A DNA stretch of 64,000 bases from Phalacrocorax aristotelis (lineage: Eukaryota; Chordata; Aves; Suliformes; Phalacrocoracidae). The translations under genes and the position numbers were made by a program. The notes beneath the pieces were generated by a model. The model had not been told where the DNA came from and did not search any database. It saw only the letters and a program-made list of their open reading frames with translations. The DNA is taken from NCBI RefSeq assembly GCF_949628215.1, contig NC_134280.1, positions 45,472,621 through 45,536,620 of the forward strand, in the 5' to 3' direction. This document shows positions 1 to 7,043 of this stretch, piece by piece. Within the stretch, counting starts at the first letter, position 1; every line of letters starts with the position of its first letter.

Positions 1-1617
1 TGGTGTCAGCCATGCCATGACTTACAGATACCCCCTTCCTTCATGGCTCAGCCAGGAGCTCTCCACCAGAGGACCAAGTATAGCTCAGGGGACTTCACCC
101 CTCATCTTCCCTCGCTTCATCAAGACAAGTGTCAGCTGCTGCTCTGTGCTCTGGTATTATTGCATCTGAACTCCATCCACACTAAGAGCAGATCAGCCAG
201 TGCCAGCCAGTGCAGTGTGTTAGCAGGGTACAAACAAATGATCAGTTACAGATGCTGCCATGCTTTTTTAGGAAACATCTCTGGCTGCAAAAAAGTCTTT
301 TAATAGAATTTCCAGGCTGATGTACAAATGAGGCTGTTCTCTGGTGCAGAAGATGGTGCTGATACAATCTTTGGATTTTTGAATTTATTTGCAACACATA
401 TGTTGCAGCATATTCATTTGACAAAGGGAAAGAGAAAAGAAAAATTAGTCAGGCTACTGCTGGATTTGTTTATGGCTGATACGCCTCATCAGGCCAAGGC
501 AAAATCCCCATGCAGCATTGCAGAGAAATGATGGCTGGGTTGGTCTTCTCTGGGCAGAGTGCCTGGGCATGTCCTGGAGAGCACCACTGCACTGTTTTAA
601 ATGGTGTAGTAGTAAATAAAAAGTGGATAAACCTACCTGCTGAGTATATGAGAAATCAGTTAACTCTATACTCCCTAAATTGGAGGCAGATAATCTCCTT
701 TATCTCTGTTTACCCTCAGCTGCACAGAGGTTTACTGGGAGGGAAGCAGCTTTCCCTGTGACTCAGAATGCAATTACGGCAAGATTGGCCTTGGCCTCTG
801 ATGGCTCCCAGTCAGTAACTGAGCCACACATGCTGCCAGTCCCACTACAGCAAGGAGAGCTGCCAGGAGTTCTGCTGGTCTATGCTGGCTGTTCACACTT
901 TAGGTGTCTGACAGGCTGGCGAGAAGGACTCCATCACACTGTCCTGCTCCTGGGGAGTCCATGTCTGGTGGTAGAGAGCTGCAAAACCAATCCTTCCTTA
1001 GCATCAGTTCTTTCTTTTTATTTTACTGTCTTCCATGGGTGTCAGTAATTCCCTCCTTCACTGCTGCTGTTTTGAAGTGTTTATAATCTCCCATCAAGTC
1101 TCTCTCCTCACCCCATGCAATCACTCTACAACAGACAATTCAGATTTTGCAAGTCTAGCTTCCTCTTATCCTTCCCATGTTTCCCTTCATTCCTTGCTGT
1201 CTAGGTGGTTTTCTCTTTGCTCTTCTTAGCATTTCTTATCTAATTTTTTGCACATTTTTGTGAAGATAGACAAACAGAAGAGCAGAATCCTGGAGCATCC
1301 TTGTCTGCAACAGTTCCACCCTGTTGTTCATCAACTTCATCCTTGAGCAGCTCCTATAGTCTCCATACTCCTGTTGTAACGTAACAGCATGGGCTCTACA
1401 GGGTATGTAGAGGACCTTGCACTGAACTCAAGAACACTAATTTTTAGCTCTTTGCATTGTATGGCTAAGCTAGACAAAGCAAATCTGACTTTTGTAAGGG
1501 ACATCTGTGTTAGATATTCTAACTGCTTAGCTTTTAAATTCTCACCACCAGAGGAATTGTGTTAGCTCTGGGTTTTGGTGATTTTTCTTTCTTCTAATTT
1601 ATTCTGTGGAATAAGAC
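1..1617. other. Intergenic flank, nothing recognised
   Basis: No exon with paired splice sites, no RNA gene and no familiar repeat was seen in this stretch. Open frames here are short and lack recognisable domains. It is the 5' flank of the provirus insertion. Confidence 0.5.
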
Positions 1618-1623
1618 CAACAC
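1618..1623. repeat. Target-site duplication, 5' copy (CAACAC)
   Basis: The six bases CAACAC directly precede the TG that opens the 5' LTR and are repeated exactly after the CA that closes the 3' LTR. A 6-bp duplication is what class II and alpharetroviral integrases generate. The perfect match shows the provirus has not recombined with another copy at its ends. Confidence 0.93.
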
Positions 1624-1869
1624 TGTGGGGGATGAATTTGCAAGTAACTTAGCACTGTTTGACACATCCTTGAACTGAAGCAACGCGGCAGTAGAAAACA
1701 GAGACAGGAGCGTGGGAATGCCAAGAAAGATTTAAGTAAGCCAAAACAAAGATGATAGTGCAGATAGAACAGCCTATTAGAATGTAGCATAAGGTGCGTG
1801 CTTAGAGCTAGTTGACGAATACCAGAAACTGTTTGTGCGCGTGATCACGTGAGGAATGTGTCGAAAAGA

Positions 1870-1876
1870 TATATAA
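1870..1876 (+). promoter_or_regulatory. 5' LTR TATA box
   Basis: TATATAA lies 71 bp before the LTR 3' end. This is the right place for the U3 core promoter of a roughly 320-bp retroviral LTR, and transcription would start roughly 25-30 bp downstream. It is intact in both LTRs. Confidence 0.75.
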
Positions 1877-1892
1877 GCAGTGAAAAGCTGAC

Positions 1893-1898
1893 AATAAA
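1893..1898 (+). terminator. 5' LTR polyadenylation signal AATAAA
   Basis: A canonical AATAAA 17 bp after the TATA box and 48 bp before the LTR end. In the 3' copy the same signal would direct cleavage in R. Confidence 0.75.
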
Positions 1899-1948
1899 GG
1901 TCTTCTGCAGAACATCTATCAGGAGTCCACGACATTCATCCCTGCAAA

Positions 1949-1966
1949 TGGTGACCCTGACATGGG
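1949..1966 (+). other. Primer-binding site, tRNA-Trp-like
   Basis: TGGTGACCCTGACATGGG starts two bases after the LTR. It begins with the TGG complementary to a tRNA CCA end. Compared from memory with the tRNA-Trp primer site of avian leukosis viruses (TGGTGACCCCGACGTGAT), 14 of 18 bases agree, including the first nine. It does not resemble the TGGCGCCC site of tRNA-Lys primers usual in mammalian betaretroviruses. Confidence 0.8.
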
Positions 1967-2021
1967 AGTGCAATGCTGAGGAGCAGCGTCTGCAGGGACC
2001 CCAGCCGGATGAATCAAGCTG
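1967..2021 (+). other. Short leader; matrix region of gag missing
   Basis: Only about 55 bp separate the primer site from the frame that encodes capsid. A normal class II provirus would have a leader plus matrix and spacer proteins (roughly 0.7-1 kb) here. No matrix-like frame is seen, so an internal deletion is inferred. The splice donor and packaging signal cannot be identified. Confidence 0.6.
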
Positions 2022-3134
2022 ATGGTGGGACAGCAGCTTTTTTTTCAATGGGATCTAATAAAAGAATTAAGAAAAACAGTAACTACATACGGGCTTGCAG
2101 CTCCATTTTCCCAATCTCTGCTTGAAAATGTGATGACAGGGCAGTTATTGTGTCCCTATGATTTACGAACAATAGCGGCTATGATATTAACCCCAACGCA
2201 GAAGTTGTTGTAGGAGCAAAAATGGAGGGAATTTTGTGAACAAGCTGCCCTTCAAAATTTAGAGTGATGGCAAGGAGACCCTCTCTTAGGAGCAGGCATA
2301 ACACAGTTAATGGGCATGGACCCCATAGTGGACCCGCACCTACAGGCACAGTTGGATGAGAATATACTTCAACAATCTGCCACTCTCGCTCTTCAAGCTA
2401 TGTTAAAAATTCTGGAACCTGGAAAGCTGTCTCTATCATTTATTTGAGTCCAACAGCAGCCAATCGAACCCTATGTACAGTTTGTGGATCACTTGCGGGA
2501 TGCATTAGACAAGCAGGTAGACAACAGAGAAGCAAAAGAAGCACGGCTGTTGAAATTAGCAGTAGAAAATGCAAGTACCGATTGTAAAAAGATATTACAA
2601 ATGCTACCAATCAGTACTAACCTGGTTCAAATGATTGAGGCTTGCAACCATGTAGGCTCTATTGCTCATCAGACAGAGTCCTTAGCATGAGCCTTTGCAG
2701 CAGCTTTAACAAGGAATAGGGACATGAAGAAGCAATGCTACTGCTGTGGAAGCCCAGACCACTTAGTTATTGAGCACCCTCAACAAAGACAAGGAGGGGG
2801 AGCCCCTAGCGCGCCCGCCACGCCGTCCACGCTTTGCCCAAGGTGTGGTAAAGGATGCCATTGGGTGAGCCAGTGCAGATCCAAATATGACACAGATGGA
2901 CAGCCCCTGCCAGTGTGGCAGGGAAACGAGAGGCAGAGCGCGGGGCAAGGTTGCACAATGACACAAGCTCCCTCGTCACAAGAACCAAAGCGGGGCCATC
3001 CAATGGGAACAGCATCACATGTGATGGTGGCACAATCTCCAACTCCACCTGGAACGCAACCACCCTGCTTACCACCGTGGGCACCTTCTCCACCAGCACC
3101 CGAGGGAGTGCCAGACTGGCTGTCACCACAGTAG
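2022..3134 (+). pseudogene. gag: Retroviral gag remnant (capsid and nucleocapsid)
   Basis: One reading frame runs through the whole interval, interrupted by stop codons at 2211, 2265, 2445 and 2688 but without frameshifts. From about 2058 it encodes a capsid N-terminal domain (KELRKTVTTYG is readable). The major homology region follows the 2445 stop, with EPYVQFVDHLRDAL near 2467-2510. Nucleocapsid starts near 2736. The second zinc knuckle is intact (CPRCGKGCHWVSQC). The first reads CYCCGSPDHLVIEH, with His where the last Cys of the CCHC set should be. The tail is proline-rich and the frame ends TAG at 3132. The N-terminal matrix part is absent. Three of the stops are TGA where an Arg CGA would fit, which suggests CpG decay. 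Confidence 0.9.
2921..2927 (+). promoter_or_regulatory. gag-pro -1 ribosomal frameshift heptamer GGGAAAC
   Basis: The heptamer is in the required phase: gag codons read CAG GGA AAC, so both tRNAs can slip back one base into the frame that encodes dUTPase and protease. GGGAAAC is the known gag-pro slip site type of MPMV-like viruses. It lies about 205 bp before the gag stop, inside the frame overlap. A downstream pseudoknot was not modelled. Confidence 0.75.
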
Positions 3135-3780
3135 AAGACTCAACTCTCTGGGGCATTCCACTTAATGTGAAGGGCCTAATTGGGGCAGGGTGTAGTACAC
3201 TGTTGCTAGGTCGTTCCAGTACCACCGTGACAGGCCTGTTCATCCTCCCCGGAGTAATTAATGCTGATTATAGTGGCCAAATACAAGCTATGGTTTGGAC
3301 ACCTGCCCCACCGCTGTCAGTTCCGAAAGGAACCTGGATTGCGCAACTAATACTTTTTTGAGCAATTGTACCGACAGCCAGTTAAACAAGCTGCGGCTCT
3401 GCTGGGTTTGGATCAACAGGGCAACCAGCTGGTTTTTGGACATCAGATATCACGCGACATCATCCAACCATACACGTAACCTTGTGGAATCCTACTGAGC
3501 AGCCACAGACAAGACAATGCACGATGCTAGTAGATACAGGCGCAGATGTTACAGTTATTGCGGCCAAATATTGGCCTTCCACATAGCCTACAACATCCCC
3601 AGTTAGCGGATTAGTGGGAGTCAGAGGCCTGTCCAGCACATTTCAAAGCTCTACAATCCTCACAATAAAGTCCCAAGAGGGAACGTCATGTACTGTTCAT
3701 CCTTATATGACAACGATTCCCATCAGCCTGCTGGGATGTTATGTGATGGGACAGTGCAGATTTACCATTTCTACCCCTGA

Positions 3781-3787
3781 ACATTTT
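3781..3787 (+). promoter_or_regulatory. Possible decayed pro-pol frameshift site (ACATTTT)
   Basis: The pro frame ends at TAG 3791 while pol is read in the frame one base back, so a second -1 shift is needed here. In pro phase the sequence reads A CAT TTT. It differs at one base from A AAT TTT, the MPMV-type pro-pol heptamer. This is an inference from position and phase. Confidence 0.4.
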
Positions 3788-6508
3788 TGGTAGTGGCCAT
3801 TGAGGTGCAACCATCACTCTGCCTCAAATGGACAAGAGAGACCCCTGTATGGGTGGATCAATGGCCGCTCACCCAGGAAAAGGTCACAGCCCTACAGGAG
3901 GTGGTCCAGGACCAGCTTGTGCAAGAACACATAGTACCAACAAACAGTTCATGGAATTCCATATTTGTAATAAAAAAAAAAAAGTGGAAAATGGAGATTG
4001 TTGCATGATTTACAGCAAATAAACACAGTCATAGAGGATATGGGCTCATTACAACCTGGCCTACCATCACCTACAATGATTCCATCCAATTGGAATATAA
4101 TCATTGTCGATCTGAAAGACTGCTTTTTTACCATCCCGCTGCACCCAGACTATGCTCCAAAATTTGCTTTTTCAGTGCCAAAACTTAATAAGGGGGAGCC
4201 AGTGGATCGATATCATTGGACTGTACTCCCTCAGGGAATGAAAAACTCCCCAACAATGTGTCAGTCATATGTTGCAAAGGCAATTCAGCCAATTAGACAA
4301 TGTTATCCAAATATTTACATGTACCATTACATGGATGATCTGTTGTTAGCGGGGCCAACTCATACGGTGCTCAAAGAGGCCCTTCAGGCCTTAAAGCATG
4401 CGCTACAGGATGCAGGACTTCAGATAACCCCTGAAAAGATACAGACAGAACCTCCGTGGAGGTATTTAGCATGGAAAATTTTGGAACAAACCATCCAGCC
4501 TCAAAACATGGGAATAACCGCCAATATTTGGGCCTTAAATGATGTACAGAACCTATTAGGTAATATTAATTGGATTCAAACCCAATGCAGCATTGACAAC
4601 GCCACTCTTACTCCCCTGTTTGACCTGTTAAAAGGAGACACCGATATAAACACACCGTGAAGTTGGACACCAGAGGCACAACAAGCACTACAGATAATCA
4701 ACGACAGGCTGTCGAATCAACAATGCCATCGTCGCAGTGAAGACATCCCACTCACACTGTCTGTAACCAAGAGAAGCAGCCTCTTGCTATAATTCAACAG
4801 TGGGATCCATGACATAATGACCCTCTCGTTATTCTAGAATGGGTCTTTTTACCCCACCAACCTACCAAGACCATTGCCACACGAATAGAAATGTTTGCTG
4901 ACCTTATTAAAAAGGGACAGGAGAGAACAGTAGAACTTGCAGCAGAAGAACCAACACTTATTGTGTTACCTATAGTAAAAACTTATCTTACCTGGAGTAT
5001 TCAAAATAGCCTAGAGTTACAGTTAGCCTTAGCAGGCTTTAGTGGAAAGCTAGATACCCATCTTCCCCCACACAAGATGTTTACCTTTTATTACACTATT
5101 AAAATAGAAAATCGACCATTGTGTTAAAGACAGCCGATCGATGGCCATACGGTATTTACTGATGGATCAGGGAAGTCAGGCAAAGCAGTGATAATGTGGG
5201 AAGAGAACAGAGTCTGGAAGCATGAAGTCAAGATTCTCCACGGCTCACCACAAATTGTGGAACTGCACATAGTCATAATGGCCTTTCGATTCTGGCCTAC
5301 CACCCCTCTTAATATAATTTCTGACTCCCAATACGTGGTGGGTGTGGTTCAACGAATAGAAAGAGCTCATCTTAAACATATAACAAAGCAAACCCTATTT
5401 TTAAAATTTAAAGAACTTCTTTTTTTAATCAAACAGCGGCAACACCCCTATTGTATAATTCATATTCAAAGTCACACACAATTACCGGGTTTTCTTACAC
5501 ATGGTAATGCCCGTGCTGACATTTTAACTAACGCAATCCTTGCTGCTCCCACACCAAATGTATTGGAGCAAGCACAACTCTCTCACGATTTTTTCCTCCA
5601 ATCAGCAAAGGCTTTAGTGAAACAATTCCATATCACCATTGCTGACGCCAAATTAATTGTGCAAACTTGCCCAGACTGTCAAGCCTGTGTGTCTACCCCT
5701 GCCTTAGCAGTGAACCCTAGAGGTTTACATTCCCTCCACCTGTGGCAAACAGATGTCACTCACATTCCTGAGTTTGGACGACTTAAATATGTTCACGTAT
5801 CCGTTGATACATTCTCTCATGCAATATGGGCAATGGCCGCCACTGGTGAATCCAGCAGACATGTACAAACCCATTTCGAGCCGCTTTTGCTGCACTCAGA
5901 ATCTCAAGTGAAGTTAAAACCGACAATGGCCCAGCCTACAGCAGTAGCTCACTTAAAACCTTTTTTCACAAATGGGGTATTCATCATGTTACTGGCATTC
6001 CCCACTCCCCTACTGGTCAAGCTAAAGTAGAACGAACCCACCGCACAAACAACTGCTCCAAAAACAAGAAGGGGAAGATAGCCAAGAAACCCCGCACAAT
6101 CGATTAGCAAAAATATTATACATGATGAACCATTTGTCACTACCATTCCAAAACAATGATACCCCACCTACAGTAAAACACTATAAATCCATGAGCAAAG
6201 CCCTAACGTCTATTGAACATCCAGAACAGCCCTTAGTAATGATAAAAAATTTAAACACGGACCTGTGGGAAGGCCCTCATCCGTTAATAACTTGGGGGAG
6301 AGGGTATGCTTGTGTCTCCACAGGTTGTGGTCCCCAATGGATTCCGGCAAAAGGAGTGAAACCATGGTTGCAGCCTTATCATCTTCCTCGCCGTCATCAG
6401 CCTCTGCCATTTGTGGGTCTCCATCCAACCATGAAAAAATGTCTGGGTTACCCTCGCAAGTTTAACTGGACAGGAATCGATATGCCTGTCCTCAACCAGC
6501 GCGGATAA
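3787..6508 (+). pseudogene. pol: Retroviral pol remnant (RT, RNase H, integrase)
   Basis: Reverse transcriptase starts near 3787 (KWTRETPVWVDQWPLTQEKV). The frame is lost in a 12-A run at 3972-3983 and resumes in the next frame. Motif A (DLKDCFFTIPLHPDYA, from about 4111), motif B (PQGMKNSP) and YMDD (about 4330) are present. Later lesions are TGA 4658, a frameshift near 4765, TGA 4810 and TAA 5125. RNase H keeps its acidic set: TDGSGKSG, the Glu of IVELH, SDSQY, and GNARAD. Integrase has HDFFL and CPDC (second zinc His replaced by Leu, codon 5596), then WQTDVTHI and VDTFSHA. A frameshift near 5905 leads to the TDNGPAY and KVERTHR motifs, and another near 6050 to the C-terminal DNA-binding domain (WEGPHPLITWGRGYACV). 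Non-functional. Confidence 0.93.
3972..3983 (+). repeat. A12 homopolymer at a pol frameshift
   Basis: Twelve A residues lie between the VI(K)n part of RT and the SGKWRLLHDL part, which are in different frames. A one-base length change of this run is the simplest explanation of the frameshift. An assembly or sequencing length error is possible. Confidence 0.7.
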
Positions 6509-6664
6509 TCCCTTTACAACATGTCTTCTGGGGACTCATGGTTGACTGAATGGGGAATCACAGAATGGTTCTAGGAAATAGTAAAAATGGCTGTAGTATT
6601 TCTAATAATATCCCTAATTTTGTTGTTATTTTGCCATTCTTTTGTCAGTGCTTGCAGCAATTAA
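6509..6664 (+). pseudogene. env: env remnant (transmembrane tail)
   Basis: Between the end of the integrase frame and the polypurine tract only about 200 bp remain where env should be. One frame, broken by a TAG near 6573, encodes a WLTEWGITEWF-like stretch followed by a strongly hydrophobic run and a stop at 6662-6664. This fits the membrane anchor and short tail of a retroviral TM protein. A separate hydrophobic stretch overlaps the pol end near 6370-6430 and may be a signal-peptide relic. The surface subunit and most of TM are absent. Confidence 0.5.
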
Positions 6665-6702
6665 TAGAGAGAACAATAAAAAATGTCTGGCTAATACAAA
6701 AT

Positions 6703-6716
6703 AAAAACAGGGGAGA
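6703..6716 (+). other. Polypurine tract
   Basis: A purine run (A5, one C, then AGGGGAGA) ends exactly at the TG of the 3' LTR. This is the expected site of plus-strand priming. The single C interruption may be decay. Confidence 0.8.
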
Positions 6717-6960
6717 TGTGGGGATGAATTTGTATGTAACTTAGCACTGTTTGACACATCCTTGAACTGAAGCAACGCGCAGTAGAAAACAGAGACAGGA
6801 GCGTGGGAATGCCAAGAAAGATTTAAGTAAGCCAAAACAAAGATGATAGTGCAGATAGAACAGCCTATTAGAATGTAGCATAAGGTGCGTGCTTAGAGCT
6901 AGTTGACGAATACCAGAAACTGTTTGTGCGCGTGATCACGTGAGGAATGTGTCGAAAAGA

Positions 6961-6967
6961 TATATAA
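6961..6967 (+). promoter_or_regulatory. 3' LTR TATA box
   Basis: TATATAA at the same place as in the 5' LTR. An active 3' LTR could start transcription toward the downstream flank on the + strand. No transcript is known from the sequence. Confidence 0.7.
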
Positions 6968-6983
6968 GCAGTGAAAAGCTGAC

Positions 6984-6989
6984 AATAAA
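6984..6989 (+). terminator. 3' LTR polyadenylation signal AATAAA
   Basis: Identical in sequence and position to the 5' LTR signal. In this copy it would end proviral transcripts. Confidence 0.75.
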
Positions 6990-7037
6990 GGTCTTCTGCA
7001 GAACATCTATCAGGAGTCTGTGACATTCATCCCTGCA

Positions 7038-7043
7038 CAACAC
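7038..7043. repeat. Target-site duplication, 3' copy (CAACAC)
   Basis: Exact match to the six bases before the 5' LTR. Confidence 0.93.

Larger units (their letters stand above)
1624..1946 (+). repeat. 5' LTR (323 bp)
   Basis: Begins TGTGGGGGATG and ends CCCTGCA. It matches the 3' LTR along its whole length except for five substitutions and two single-base length differences (one in the opening G run, one in the GCGGC/GCGC stretch). It contains a TATA box and an AATAAA signal about 20 bp apart, so U3 is most of the LTR and R-U5 is short. Confidence 0.96.
2915..3793 (+). pseudogene. pro: Retroviral dUTPase-protease frame (pro), broken
   Basis: This frame is -1 relative to gag and opens at the shift site. 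The first part (to 3358) is a dUTPase-like domain: a GRSS motif near 3208-3219, GVINADYSG near 3251-3277, and PKGTWIAQL near 3325-3351. The usual catalytic Asp of the GVIDxDY motif is Asn here (codon 3260-3262). After 3355 the frame is lost in a T run. A sensible linker continues one frame over and returns near 3455, giving two offsetting frameshifts. The aspartic protease follows with LVDTGADVTVI (catalytic Asp codon 3533-3535), a TAG at 3584 and a C-terminal half ending TAG at 3791. The dUTPase-in-pro layout is known from betaretroviruses. The gene is not functional. Confidence 0.87.
1624..7037 (+). mobile_element. Endogenous retrovirus, class II (betaretrovirus-like), defective provirus
   Basis: A 5.4-kb provirus bounded by 5'-TG...CA-3' LTRs of 323 and 321 bp inside a 6-bp target-site duplication. 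In order it shows a tRNA-Trp-like primer site, gag (capsid, two zinc knuckles), dUTPase plus protease, reverse transcriptase with YMDD, RNase H, integrase, a short env remnant and a polypurine tract. The gag, pro and pol frames step by -1 twice, as in MMTV and MPMV. The matrix part of gag and nearly all of env are missing, and stops plus frameshifts break all genes, so it cannot be autonomous. It lies about 25 kb upstream of the TP53I11 promoter, in the same orientation. The family name is unknown; the assignment rests on visible domains, not on a database match. Confidence 0.95.
6717..7037 (+). repeat. 3' LTR (321 bp)
   Basis: Begins TGTGGGGATG after the polypurine tract and ends CCCTGCA. 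It is the same length as the 5' LTR to within 2 bp, with five substitutions between them. Three of these cluster near the 3' end (CCACG in the 5' copy, CTGTG here) and are explained by CpG decay from a shared CCGCG. Confidence 0.96.

Noticed and set aside
1624..7037. Classifying the provirus as a plain alpharetrovirus because of its tRNA-Trp site
   Set aside because: The dUTPase in a separate pro frame and two -1 steps are not alpharetroviral features.
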